64,000 nucleotides of DNA from assembly GCF_022171985.1 (NCBI RefSeq), contig NZ_JAJVHF010000001.1:248001-312000 (forward strand), in the 5' to 3' direction. A program made the position numbers and the translations under genes. Source of the DNA: Huaxiibacter chinensis. GTDB lineage: Bacteria > Pseudomonadota > Gammaproteobacteria > Enterobacterales > Enterobacteriaceae. Shown here piece after piece: positions 9,553 to 19,997 of this stretch (its first letter is position 1; every line of letters starts with the position of its first letter). Below the pieces are notes generated by a model. The model was not told where the DNA came from. It searched no databases and saw only the letters and a list, made by a program, of their open reading frames with translations.

Positions 9553-9576
9553 AAAAAGGCCCCGTCACCGGGGCCT
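9553..9576 (+). terminator. Hairpin after yeaG
   Basis: AGGCCCCG / CGGGGCCT around a TCAC loop follows the yeaG stop by a few bases. It lacks a T-run, so it may be a partial terminator or mRNA 3' stabiliser that lowers yeaH relative to yeaG. Confidence 0.5.
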
Positions 9577-9584
9577 GCAATAAC

Positions 9585-10946
<1,362 letters not shown>

Positions 10947-10952
10947 CCTGAC

Positions 10953-10979
10953 AGCCAGCTCGCCAGAGCTGGCTTTTTT
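10953..10979 (+). terminator. yeaGH terminator
   Basis: AGCCAGCTC / GAGCTGGCT with a GCCA loop and a TTTTT tail, just after yeaH and abutting the end of convergent dgcZ. Confidence 0.88.
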
Positions 10980-11874
10980 AGCGTGTTGCGTTGAGGCAGT
11001 GAAAATGTGGGTCGATTAGCATCGTGCAGTTTCGCCCGCTATGCTTACCCCGATAAAGTGCCTTATCAGCTCTTTCCAGCACTTCCCGGAGCGATTCCCC
11101 GCTCTGCACGCGCGTTAAGCCAGAGGTAAAGGTAATACGGATTCTGTTCTCACCAGACACGGTTTCGGTGGCAGAAATACACTGTCTCAGACGCTCCGCC
11201 GCCGCCACGGCATCCCGATCGTTATTCGCCTGCAGTAAAATAATGAACTCTTCCCCACCGTAACGGTATACCGTTTCGGCACGGCGAACATTTTCTTCAA
11301 GGTTTAACGCCAGTGAACGCAATACTGCATCACCGACTAAATGACCATAGGTGTCGTTCACCTTTTTAAAGTGATCGATATCCAGCAACAGTAAATAGAG
11401 CCCTTCCACCTGCACGCGGGAATTCCGCTTCTCAAATGACTCATCCAGAATACGTCGCAAGGGTAATCCCGTGAGTGCATCATAACTGGTGCGTAATTGC
11501 AGCAAATGCTGTTTATAATGTGAAAGCGACGCAGTAAATTCCAGCAGCGTGGCCTCAAAAAGATCGAATGCCCCGGAACGGGAATGTTTGTTTTCAATGG
11601 CGGTAACAACCTGTCGACACGCCTGATGAACCTGGCGGTGCTTCGCATCTATTTCGAGCAAAAAATGTTTATCTTCTCGCTCCGCTTTCAGTTGCTCGTT
11701 AAGCCACTGACCGAACTCACAATGATCGTGGGCATCGCTGAAGGTAATCTCCGCCAGCTGTACATCCCGGTGAGAGACAAAGCGCAGTATCGTCACCAAC
11801 CATTTAAAGTGCGCATCGGTAGAATAATTAAGGCCCTGTAGGGTTGCGTCGATTTCCTTGAATTTTCTGTTCAT
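10978..11874 (-). CDS. dgcZ: Zinc-sensing diguanylate cyclase DgcZ (YdeH-like)
   Basis: A 298-residue cytoplasmic protein with an N-terminal CZB zinc-binding domain (about residues 1-125) and a C-terminal GGDEF domain that makes cyclic di-GMP from GTP. The four zinc ligands of E. coli DgcZ are present at the same numbers: His22, Cys52, His79, His83. The active-site signature is GGEEF (residues 206-210). The RxxD product-inhibition site is not seen. The start ATG at 11874 is five bases from AGGAG; an ATG three bases earlier would be too close. It occupies the place where K-12 carries other cyclase genes after yeaH. Confidence 0.88.
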   Translation of the reverse strand: MNRKFKEIDATLQGLNYSTDAHFKWLVTILRFVSHRDVQLAEITFSDAHDHCEFGQWLNEQLKAEREDKHFLLEIDAKHRQVHQACRQVVTAIENKHSRSGAFDLFEATLLEFTASLSHYKQHLLQLRTSYDALTGLPLRRILDESFEKRNSRVQVEGLYLLLLDIDHFKKVNDTYGHLVGDAVLRSLALNLEENVRRAETVYRYGGEEFIILLQANNDRDAVAAAERLRQCISATETVSGENRIRITFTSGLTRVQSGESLREVLERADKALYRGKHSGRNCTMLIDPHFHCLNATR

Positions 11875-12037
11875 CATCGCTCCTGTCCATGAGTAATTCA
11901 CGCAGGATCATCATAACGGCAGAGAGTTCAACATTTGTCAGCGAGAGGTATATAAATCTTTATTCCTGCTCTACGCCCCGCCAATTTATCTGTGCTAGAT
12001 TGGATCTTCTTCAATAACGTTACAGGTAACGACATCC

Positions 12038-12538
12038 ATGTCAGAGGATATTAAAGGGTCTGCAACACACCAGCAGCTCATTACCTTGCTCACCGAGCAG
12101 CGCGCGCAATTTCGCGTTGTGGAGCATGAACCGGTAGGGAAATGCGAAGCCGTCAGTGAAATACGCGGCACAGACCTGGGCCAGGGTGCGAAAGCGCTGG
12201 TTTGCAAAGTGAAAGGCAACGGGGTGAAAAAACACGTACTGGCGATCCTCGCCGCCGACCAGCAGGCGGACCTGAGCCAGTTAGCCGGCCATTTTGGCGG
12301 TATAAAAGCGTCACTCGCCAGCCCGGCTGAGGTCGATGAGCTTACCGCCTGCGTCTTTGGCGCCATACCGCCTTTTAGCTTTCATCCTGACCTGACGCTG
12401 GTCGCCGATCCGCTGCTCTTTGAGCGTTTTGATGAAATTGCCTTTAATGCCGGCCTGCTGGAAAAATCCGTCATTATGAAAACGGATGACTACCTGCGAA
12501 TCGCTCAACCTGAACTGATTAACTTTCGCCGCGCCTGA
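12038..12538 (+). CDS. yeaK: YbaK/ProX-type aminoacyl-tRNA deacylase YeaK
   Basis: A 166-residue single-domain editing protein of the YbaK/aminoacyl-tRNA-editing family, which hydrolyses mischarged aminoacyl-tRNAs in trans. Family features are the KALVCKVKGNG segment with conserved lysines (about residues 51-61), GGIKASLASPAEV (about residues 87-99) and CVFGAIPPFSF (about residues 106-116). It aligns along its length with E. coli YeaK. The exact substrate here is inferred from the ortholog only. It is a single gene convergent with the copper receptor. Confidence 0.92.
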   Translation: MSEDIKGSATHQQLITLLTEQRAQFRVVEHEPVGKCEAVSEIRGTDLGQGAKALVCKVKGNGVKKHVLAILAADQQADLSQLAGHFGGIKASLASPAEVDELTACVFGAIPPFSFHPDLTLVADPLLFERFDEIAFNAGLLEKSVIMKTDDYLRIAQPELINFRRA

Positions 12539-12556
12539 GCGTAAAAACGGGCGGGT

Positions 12557-14581
12557 TTAAAACGTCAGGTTCATTTTCGCCCAGAACGTCCGGCCGGGTT
12601 CGTTGATCGGCGTGTTGGTGGAGTAACCAAAACTGCTGTTACCCGCCAGGTTGAGGTGTTCGCTGTAGGTTTTATCCAGCAGGTTATCCACCCCACTGCT
12701 CAGCTTGAGGTGCGGGTTGATCTTATAGGCCGCATTAGCCGAAACGATGGCAAACCCGGCGCTGCTGTCAAAGTCTTTGCCCACGACATTCCCTTCGTTA
12801 ATCGCCACCCGGTGCTGCGGGCTGACCATCCGTAATAGCCCTGTTGAAGTCCAGTCGCCCTTCTCCCAGGTCAGCCCTGCGCGTGCTTCCAGCGGGGGCG
12901 TTTGTGGCAACGGCTGGTTTTCATCACTGTTTTCTCCCCAGGAGTAGTTCAGGGTAAAATCGGTTTTCCACTGCTCGCTGAGCTGGTAAGAGGCCCCCAT
13001 CTCGCCGCCCATGATCGTCGCGTCGACGTTTTGCGCCTGGCTGACATGGCTGTCATCAGGATCATATTCAAACAAAATATAGTCGTTGATCCGCCCCAGA
13101 TAGGCAGAAACCCAGCCGCTCACGCGCTTGCCTTTATACTGCGCCCCTGCGTCCAGCTGAGTGGTTTTCTCTGGTTTTAGATGGTCGAAGACGTCCGTCG
13201 TGCCGTCCGGCCCGTAGGTCGGCGAGAAGAGTTCCCAGTAGTCCGGGAAGCGCTCGGTATAACCCAGACCGACATAATACATGGCAGGCACCGTTGCCAG
13301 ATTATGCTCAACCCGTAAGAAGCCTGCGGGCAAGGTGTCCTGGCGGCTGTCGTCGCCCACGCCGGTAGCGTTGTCGACTTCCACCTTGTCGAGGCGAGCG
13401 CCGCCGATCATTTTAGTGAGGTCCGTCGCCGTCCAGGTTAGCTCGCCAAAGGCGCCATAGTCGTGAAAGCGCGCATCCTCCTGCCAGCCTTCATTTTCAT
13501 CTTCTTCATTACTGCGATGAGTATTGAGTTGCGTATCTAACCCGCTTTGCAGCTGAAAATCAGACCAAAGCCAGGTGCCCATCATGCGCCCTCCTACGGT
13601 TCGGCGGTCCACCTGTTTATCCATCTTCGCAGACATATCCATGGTGTCAGACGTGGCAGAGGTCATCGTTCCAGGCGAGCGCAGGGAGTAGTTATCCATG
13701 ATGTGATTGGCATAGTTATACCAGGCGCTGATATCAAGCGAATCAAACGTCTCACCGATATTGTCTTTCTTAAAGCGCAGGCCCAGGCTTTCGCGCTTGA
13801 ACTGGGAGCCATCCATGCCACGGCCCGCATAGCTGGCGTTACCGTCTCCCTGTCCGGCCGTGAGCTCAAGTAGCGTATCGGCATCCGGGGTCCAGCCAAT
13901 GGCCATATCAGTATTCCACTTCTCCCATTGAGAGGCCACGCGCTGGCCGTCGCCATCCTTATAATCCCCCGCCTGCGAGTGGTTGCCGCTCAGGCGGACA
14001 TAGCCTTTCTCGTTTCCGAAGCTGACGTCGGCGTTCTCATCGAAGCGATCGTTAGACGCCGCGAGTAAACTCGCATCGCCTTTCGCATCGCCCTTCGCGA
14101 ATTGCGGCGGTTCCCGATCAAAACGCACCGTACCTGCGGAGTTTCCTGGCCCCCAGAGGACGGTTTCCGGTCCTTTGGTAAGGGTCAGCAGATCGTAACT
14201 TTCGGGGGAGATATATGAGGCTGGCGCATCCATACGGGCCGGGCACGCGCCCAGCATTTCACTGTCGTTGGTTAACATACGCAAACGTGAACCAAACATG
14301 CCGCGAAACACCGGGTCGCCATTACTGCCGCCGTTACGAATCTGGCTAAAACCGGGGATCGTTTTCAGATAGTCCGAAGCATCGCTCGCCGGGACGGGCT
14401 GTCGGGGCGCTTTGGGTGAGGTCACCACTTCCAGCGGTGAAAGCACCGGCGCAGTGACGGTGATCACGTCGTCGTCATTCAGCACGGGCGCGGCAGAAGT
14501 TTGTGCTGCGCCAGCAGCAAACGAGAGTCCCCCCATGAGCGCAAGCGCCAGGGGATGAAGAGTTAACTTTTTTGGTTTCAT
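12557..14581 (-). CDS. TonB-dependent copper receptor (OprC/NosA type)
   Basis: A 674-residue outer-membrane receptor. It has a signal peptide (about residues 1-26, ending near AGA), a TonB box-like DDVITVTAP (residues 37-45), a plug domain, a 22-strand-type barrel and a C-terminal KMNLTF. The plug carries CPARM, giving Cys113 and Met117, and the barrel carries HIM, giving His293 and Met295. This matches the copper ligands described for Pseudomonas OprC, including the 180-residue distance between the pairs. The start MKPKKLTLHP replaces a longer reading that lacks a signal peptide at its front. It is not present between yeaK and yoaI in K-12. Confidence 0.9.
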   Translation of the reverse strand: MKPKKLTLHPLALALMGGLSFAAGAAQTSAAPVLNDDDVITVTAPVLSPLEVVTSPKAPRQPVPASDASDYLKTIPGFSQIRNGGSNGDPVFRGMFGSRLRMLTNDSEMLGACPARMDAPASYISPESYDLLTLTKGPETVLWGPGNSAGTVRFDREPPQFAKGDAKGDASLLAASNDRFDENADVSFGNEKGYVRLSGNHSQAGDYKDGDGQRVASQWEKWNTDMAIGWTPDADTLLELTAGQGDGNASYAGRGMDGSQFKRESLGLRFKKDNIGETFDSLDISAWYNYANHIMDNYSLRSPGTMTSATSDTMDMSAKMDKQVDRRTVGGRMMGTWLWSDFQLQSGLDTQLNTHRSNEEDENEGWQEDARFHDYGAFGELTWTATDLTKMIGGARLDKVEVDNATGVGDDSRQDTLPAGFLRVEHNLATVPAMYYVGLGYTERFPDYWELFSPTYGPDGTTDVFDHLKPEKTTQLDAGAQYKGKRVSGWVSAYLGRINDYILFEYDPDDSHVSQAQNVDATIMGGEMGASYQLSEQWKTDFTLNYSWGENSDENQPLPQTPPLEARAGLTWEKGDWTSTGLLRMVSPQHRVAINEGNVVGKDFDSSAGFAIVSANAAYKINPHLKLSSGVDNLLDKTYSEHLNLAGNSSFGYSTNTPINEPGRTFWAKMNLTF

Positions 14582-14791
14582 TCTTGAGCCTGTGAAGCTA
14601 TTTTCAGGGCGCACTGCCGCAAGCACGGCTCACAGAGAAAAGAGGATGACCGTCAAGCGCGGGGGCATAAAAAGAATGAAAATTCTCGCAGGCGGGGAAA
14701 AGGGATACAACGGGCGTCAAAGAGAATAAAAGCCGCTGACAGGGCTTGCAAATAGCGCTAAAACAGCTTAACGGCAGCACGTCCGTCAGGC

Positions 14792-14896
14792 TTAACGATA
14801 TTTCTCAAGAAAAATAACGGACGCGATCAGAATCACCGCAATCGACAGAAATGAGGATGAGATAATCAGCGTCTCGACAAACATGGTATCGTTCAT
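14792..14896 (-). CDS. yoaI: Small membrane protein YoaI
   Basis: A 34-residue single-span membrane protein too short for ordinary gene calling. The translation begins [15 protein letters not shown] and ends EKYR, and is plainly related to E. coli YoaI (also 34 residues), with a hydrophobic segment at about residues 9-29. The GGGGGAGT site lies upstream of the ATG on the minus strand. Its biochemical role is not established, although in E. coli it is discussed as a PhoPQ-linked small protein. It lies next to yeaK/yeaL in K-12; here accessory genes flank it on both sides. Confidence 0.85.
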   Translation of the reverse strand: MNDTMFVETLIISSSFLSIAVILIASVIFLEKYR

Positions 14897-15181
14897 ACGG
14901 ACTCCCCCGTGGTTATTGCCTCTTTTTTAAACGTTCAGGATGACAGTGAGATGACATTTCAACGGCACCTGCATGAATATTCCAGCGCTGAAACGATTCC
15001 TTAAAAAATAATTATTTCCTCAATAACACAACCGCTACCCGCCCGATTTGTTACCGGTATCACGAAAAAGAGTTTCCATAAATCCAATGCCAGATCTCGC
15101 AATTGTTAACCGCCCGCGTGTGGTCAAGGATGAATAACAGAACATCTTTATAATAAACCTTACACTGGCAGGGTGAATTTC

Positions 15182-16516
15182 ATGACCGATACGATTTCCC
15201 GCAAAGAAAAAATCAGTTACGGGTTGGGAGACATGGCAAGCCATATTGGGCTGGATAATGTCATTATCTTTCTGACCTTTTATTACACGGACGTTGTGGG
15301 ATTACCCGCCGCGTTTGTCGGAACGATGTTTTTGCTGGCGCGTACTGCTGACGCCATCATTGATCCCGCGATGGGCTATATTGCCGACCGCACCCGGACG
15401 CGCTGGGGTAAATTCCGCCCGTGGATGCTCTGGCTTGCGCTGCCTTTCGGCGCAAGCTGCCTGCTGACCTACGCCGTCCCGGAATCACTGGATTTACACG
15501 GTAAAATGATCTTCGCTACCGTCAGCTATACCGTCATGATGCTGATGTATACCGCTATTAATATTCCCTATTGCTCAATGGGTGCGGTCATTACGCCGGA
15601 TAACGAAGCGCGAATATCGCTGCAATCTTATCGTTTTTTCCTGGCCACGCTGGGTGGGGCATTATCCACGTTCTTTATGATGCCGCTGGCGGAATATTTA
15701 GGTGGCGACGATAAACTGCTCGGCTACCGTTGGGCAATGGCTATCATGGCCACGATCGCGGTCGTCATGTTCTGGATCTGCTTTGCGAATACCCGCGAAC
15801 GGATTAACGCCCCCGCAACCCATAATAATTACCTTGCTGAACTGCGGGATTTAATCCGTAACGATCAGTGGCGCGTCGTTGCCGTTCTGGTATTAACCAA
15901 TATCGGCTTTGGCGTTATTCGCCTTGGCGCCATGATGTATTTCGTGACCTATTATCTGGGCAGTGCCAGCTATTTTATGTGGATGCTCGGGGCTCATATA
16001 TTGGGCAAAGCCGCCGGCAGCGCGATGGCAAAACGCCTGACGCGCGACTACAGCAAAGTACAGATGTTTGGCTACTGCGCGGTCCTGGCGGGCGTTCTGA
16101 GTATCGCCCTCTTCTTTGCGCCTAAATCCGCGTACGTGCTGGTCCCGCTCACCTTCATTATTTCCACCCTTTACCAGGCTACCACCACCCTTATGTGGGT
16201 GATGATGGCGGATGTGGCCGATTACGGTGAATGGAAACAGGGCAAGCGGATGGATGGCGTCATTTTCTCCACCTTCCTGGCGGTGCTGAAGCTCGGCATG
16301 GCCATCAGCGGTGCCATCGTCGGCTGGACGCTAGGCTTTAGCGGTTACGTGCCGAATGCCCCGGAACAAACGTCCACGGCCATGTACTGCATCATCGCAC
16401 TCTTTACCGTGGTGCCGGGGATACTGTCGCTGTGTGCCTTCGCCACGTTGCGCTGGTACAAGCTTGACGACAGCACCATGAAATCAATCAATCTCGCCAG
16501 ACAGAGCATTTCGTAA
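15182..16516 (+). CDS. GPH-family sugar:cation symporter (MFS)
   Basis: A 444-residue inner-membrane transporter with about 12 hydrophobic spans, of the glycoside-pentoside-hexuronide family (YicJ/MelB-like). Family marks are the N-terminal SYGLGDMASHIGLDN, the DPAMGYIADRTRTRWGKFRPW loop (about residues 62-82) and the MMADVADYGEWKQGKRMDG cytoplasmic loop. It is followed 14 bases later by a GH31 glycosidase, so it probably imports the alpha-glycoside that enzyme cleaves. The ATG at 15182 (MTDTISRKEK) is preferred to a GTG nine bases earlier. Substrate is unknown; alpha-xylosides are one possibility by analogy with yicJI. Confidence 0.88.
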   Translation: MTDTISRKEKISYGLGDMASHIGLDNVIIFLTFYYTDVVGLPAAFVGTMFLLARTADAIIDPAMGYIADRTRTRWGKFRPWMLWLALPFGASCLLTYAVPESLDLHGKMIFATVSYTVMMLMYTAINIPYCSMGAVITPDNEARISLQSYRFFLATLGGALSTFFMMPLAEYLGGDDKLLGYRWAMAIMATIAVVMFWICFANTRERINAPATHNNYLAELRDLIRNDQWRVVAVLVLTNIGFGVIRLGAMMYFVTYYLGSASYFMWMLGAHILGKAAGSAMAKRLTRDYSKVQMFGYCAVLAGVLSIALFFAPKSAYVLVPLTFIISTLYQATTTLMWVMMADVADYGEWKQGKRMDGVIFSTFLAVLKLGMAISGAIVGWTLGFSGYVPNAPEQTSTAMYCIIALFTVVPGILSLCAFATLRWYKLDDSTMKSINLARQSIS

Positions 16517-16530
16517 AAGGACGCACAACC

Positions 16531-18567
16531 ATGAGTGAACTTATTCAACATACCAACAGCATTGAGTGGCGTTTCGAACGTCAAATCCTGCGTATCGAAC
16601 CCTGGGGCGAGCATAGCCTGCGCGTCAGAGCCACCTGCTCACCCGACTTTAACGACGACCTGCACGCCCTGTTACCGCCTGCAGCTTGCCAGGCCGGGAT
16701 CAACGCAGATGCAGAGAGCCTGACGCTCCGTAATGGCAACATTACCGCCACGTTGAATCTGAAGGGGCAACTGGCCTTTTACAACCAGCGCGGCGAGCTG
16801 TTGCTGGAAGAGATGTGGCGACAGCGTTCAACGGTTGGCATTGGCGCGAGTGAAAAAAGTCAGGATAAATACGTCAGCGCGCTGAAGCTTGACGGGCGCG
16901 AGTTTAAACCGCTGCCGGGCAGCAAATATCAGCTGACCGTACGTTTTGAGTCCCGCGACGGCGAGCGCATCTACGGTATGGGTCAATATCAGCAGCCCTG
17001 GCTGGATCTGAAAGGCTGTACTCTTGAGCTGGCACAGCGTAACTCTCAGGCCAGCGTCCCCTTTATGCAGTCCAGCCTGGGGTATGGCCTGCTGTGGAAT
17101 AACCCGGCGATTGGTGAAGTGAGTTTTGCAAAAAATCAGACTGAATGGCGCGCCCGCGTCACCGGCGAGATGGATTACTGGATCACCGCGGGCGACAGCA
17201 TTGTTGACATCACGCGCCAGTACGTCAAAGCCACCGGCACGCCGCCGCAGGCACCTGCCTTTATTAGCGGTTTATGGCAGTGCAAACTGCGTTACCGCAC
17301 GCAGCAGGAGGTGCTGGAAGTGGCCCGCGAGTACCGTCGGCGTCATCTCCCCCTGTCGGTGATGGTGATTGATTTCTTCCACTGGCCCAATCAGGGCACC
17401 TGGTGTTTCGATCCGGTGGACTGGCCCGATCCTAAAGCCATGGTCGACGAGCTTTCGTCGATGGGCATTGCGCTCATGGTCTCGGTCTGGCCGACGGTAG
17501 AAGCCCGCAGTCCGCTCTACCCGCAGATGAAGGCAAAAGGCTGGCTGGTCAGCAGCGAGCGTGGCGTGCAGGTCAATCTGGATTTCATGGGCAACACCAC
17601 CTTCTTTGACGCCACGCATCCTCAGGCACGCCAGTTTGTCTGGGAGACGGTGAAGCAGAATTATTACGATTTGGGCATTAAGCTGTTCTGGCTGGACGAA
17701 GCCGAGCCGGAGTACCGTGCCTACGATTTTGATAATTATCGTTATCATGCAGGCCCGGTGCTGGAGGTGGGGAATCGCTATCCGCGTGATTTCGCCCAGG
17801 GCTTTTATGATGGCTTACAGGCCGAGGGGGAAAAAGAGATTGTCAACCTGGTGCGCTGCTCCTGGGCAGGCAGCCAGCGTTACGGCGTGCTGGCCTGGTC
17901 GGGGGATGTCCACTCCTCTTTCCACGCGTTTCGCAATCAGCTGGCGGCAGGGTTGAATATGGGTCTGGCAGGCATCCCCTGGTGGACAACGGATATTGGG
18001 GGTTTCCAGGGGGGGAACGTCAACGATCCGGCATTCCACGAGCTGCTTATTCGCTGGTTCCAGTGGGCGGTATTTTGTCCGGTGCTGCGTATGCACGGCT
18101 ACCGTGAACCACAAATCCAGCCGCCCGAGCGCTATCGGGATGGCATACCCCAGTGCAACAGCGGCTCGCCTAACGAGCTGTGGAGCTATGGCGAAGAGAA
18201 CTATTCACTGATGCAGCACTGGCTGTCGGTGCGCGAAAAGCTGCGTCCTTACATTGATGCGTTGTATGAGAATGCGCACCAGCACGGCGATCCGCTTATG
18301 CGCCCCCTCTTCTGGCACTATCCGGATGAACCCGAAAGCTGGGCATGTGAGGATCAGTATCTCTTCGGTGAGGATCTGCTGATTGCCCCGGTGATGCATG
18401 CCGGACAGCGGCAGCGCGACGTCTGGCTGCCCGCAGGCAATCGCTGGGTTGACCTGAACGGTGAAGGTTACGCAGGCGGAGAACGTATTACCGTGCAGGC
18501 AGGGCTGGAGACCATTCCGGTATTCATTCGTGAAGGCAGCCTCTTGATCACCGTGCTGGTCGCGTAA
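16531..18567 (+). CDS. GH31 alpha-glycosidase (alpha-xylosidase/alpha-glucosidase type)
   Basis: A 678-residue cytoplasmic glycoside hydrolase of family 31, without a signal peptide. The N-terminal beta-sandwich (about residues 1-240) precedes the (beta/alpha)8 domain. The catalytic nucleophile is Asp389 in LFWLDEAEPE and the likely acid/base is Asp459 in AWSGDV; TDIGGFQGG and RMHGYREP complete the active site. The WLDEAEPE form resembles xylosidase-like members, unlike YicI, which has KTDFGE and is longer (772 residues). It is coupled to the upstream symporter. Substrate is unresolved; no regulator gene adjoins the pair. Confidence 0.88.
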   Translation: MSELIQHTNSIEWRFERQILRIEPWGEHSLRVRATCSPDFNDDLHALLPPAACQAGINADAESLTLRNGNITATLNLKGQLAFYNQRGELLLEEMWRQRSTVGIGASEKSQDKYVSALKLDGREFKPLPGSKYQLTVRFESRDGERIYGMGQYQQPWLDLKGCTLELAQRNSQASVPFMQSSLGYGLLWNNPAIGEVSFAKNQTEWRARVTGEMDYWITAGDSIVDITRQYVKATGTPPQAPAFISGLWQCKLRYRTQQEVLEVAREYRRRHLPLSVMVIDFFHWPNQGTWCFDPVDWPDPKAMVDELSSMGIALMVSVWPTVEARSPLYPQMKAKGWLVSSERGVQVNLDFMGNTTFFDATHPQARQFVWETVKQNYYDLGIKLFWLDEAEPEYRAYDFDNYRYHAGPVLEVGNRYPRDFAQGFYDGLQAEGEKEIVNLVRCSWAGSQRYGVLAWSGDVHSSFHAFRNQLAAGLNMGLAGIPWWTTDIGGFQGGNVNDPAFHELLIRWFQWAVFCPVLRMHGYREPQIQPPERYRDGIPQCNSGSPNELWSYGEENYSLMQHWLSVREKLRPYIDALYENAHQHGDPLMRPLFWHYPDEPESWACEDQYLFGEDLLIAPVMHAGQRQRDVWLPAGNRWVDLNGEGYAGGERITVQAGLETIPVFIREGSLLITVLVA

Positions 18568-18626
18568 GCCTCTGGCAGGTGCCCAAAAAAGAACGATTTT
18601 TTTCGTGATAGCCTGTTTGCGCACGC

Positions 18627-18660
18627 ATTTACGCGTAAAGTAAGCAGGCTTACTTTTTTT
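18627..18660 (+). terminator. Terminator between the GH31 gene and yeaL
   Basis: The 12-base palindrome TTTACGCGTAAA is followed directly by a stem AAGTAAG / CTTACTT with a CAGG loop and seven T residues (54-60). The T-run ends only 15 bases before the yeaL start codon, with the AAGGA ribosome site immediately after it. Confidence 0.75.
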
Positions 18661-18675
18661 GGCAAGGATACCTTC

Positions 18676-19122
18676 ATGTTCGACCCTACCCTCCTGATTC
18701 TGCTGGCGCTGGCCGCGCTGGGCTTTATCAGTCATAACACAACGGTCGCTATCTCTATTCTGGTGTTGATCATTGTCCGCGTGACGCCGTTGAACACATT
18801 CTTCCCATGGATAGAAAAACAAGGCCTGACCCTCGGGATCATCATTTTGACCATTGGGGTGATGGCTCCCATTGCCAGCGGCACCCTTCCCGCCTCAACG
18901 CTTTTGCATTCCTTTGTAAACTGGAAATCACTGATCGCCATTGCCGTAGGCGTGTTTGTCTCGTGGCTGGGTGGCCGTGGCGTTACCCTGATGAGCAGTC
19001 AGCCCTCGCTGGTGGCTGGACTGCTGGTGGGCACCGTACTGGGCGTGGCGCTGTTCCGTGGGGTTCCCGTCGGCCCGCTGATCGCCGCCGGGCTGGTTTC
19101 ACTGTTTATCGGGAAGTCATAG
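18676..19122 (+). CDS. yeaL: DUF441 inner-membrane protein YeaL
   Basis: A 148-residue integral membrane protein with four to five hydrophobic spans, aligning along its length with E. coli YeaL (DUF441/UPF0756). No function is established. An AAGGA ribosome site precedes the ATG and a strong terminator lies just before that, so its promoter is either inside the terminator region or transcription depends on read-through. Its 3' end overlaps the convergent nimR gene by 17 bases. Confidence 0.9.
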   Translation: MFDPTLLILLALAALGFISHNTTVAISILVLIIVRVTPLNTFFPWIEKQGLTLGIIILTIGVMAPIASGTLPASTLLHSFVNWKSLIAIAVGVFVSWLGGRGVTLMSSQPSLVAGLLVGTVLGVALFRGVPVGPLIAAGLVSLFIGKS

Positions 19123-19897
19123 ACAAGCCGGCAACGTAACGGGCGGGCGTCTGGCCCAGCCCTTTTTTAAACATATTGATAAACGCGGTGGTGGAGTCAT
19201 ACCCCAGCGTTTGGGCAGCCTGCTGTACCGACTGCCCACGAATCAGCAGCTGCAGCGCCAGTATCAGCTGAAGCTGATGCCGCCAGCGGCGAAAGCTCAA
19301 CCCAGTCTCCTTCACCACCAGCCGCGCCAGGTTGCGTTCGCTCATCGCAAAGTGCTGCGCCCACTGGGTAAGGGTTTGCCAGGCGGCAGGTTCTTTCGCC
19401 ATGGTGTCGCTCATCAGGCGAATCCGGGGATGAGAGGAGACCGGCAACTGCAGCTGCTCCTGGGGCTGTTGGGGAAGCTCGTCAAACAGAACGTCAATCA
19501 GCCTGGCGGTGGCAGGCAATGTCATCTGCTCGCGCGTGCGGGCAGCGAGCGCCAATATGAGCTCCCGCACCAGCGGGGATATTTTTAAGGTACAGCACCG
19601 TTCCGGCAGCGTCACCGCCCCCGGCTCGATAAACAGAAAGCAGAGCTGCGCGCTCGGCGTAGCTTTATTACTGTGGGGCAACTGGCCCGGGATCCAGACC
19701 GCATAGTGCGGTGGAACCATTAACATCGCATTTTCGACTTCACAGGTGATGGCCCCCTGCAACGCCAGAATCAGCTGACCTTTACGGTGCTGATGCGCGG
19801 GAATGTGCTGTTCATCTTCGACCACGCGAATATGAAAGGCCGCTGCCGGATCGTGCTGGCTGTCGGGATCGTACCCTTCAAGTCCGAGCCCCATCAT
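19106..19897 (-). CDS. nimR: AraC-family transcriptional regulator NimR (YeaM)
   Basis: A 263-residue AraC/XylS-type regulator: an N-terminal cupin-like domain ([12 protein letters not shown], about residues 33-44) and a C-terminal double helix-turn-helix (about residues 160-258), with [29 protein letters not shown] as the second helix-turn-helix. E. coli NimR represses the adjacent divergent nimT gene, and the same divergent layout is present here with a 100-base gap. A GAGGA site seven bases upstream supports the first ATG at 19897. Confidence 0.9.
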   Translation of the reverse strand: MMGLGLEGYDPDSQHDPAAAFHIRVVEDEQHIPAHQHRKGQLILALQGAITCEVENAMLMVPPHYAVWIPGQLPHSNKATPSAQLCFLFIEPGAVTLPERCCTLKISPLVRELILALAARTREQMTLPATARLIDVLFDELPQQPQEQLQLPVSSHPRIRLMSDTMAKEPAAWQTLTQWAQHFAMSERNLARLVVKETGLSFRRWRHQLQLILALQLLIRGQSVQQAAQTLGYDSTTAFINMFKKGLGQTPARYVAGLSMTSR

Positions 19898-19997
19898 AAT
19901 GTTGTCCTCTTTGAGCGATAAACTGTCATTTTAGCTTGATTTAAACCAGGCTGAAAACGGGTAAGGTGAGCGCTCTTAAAAGATGTAAGAGAAAACA

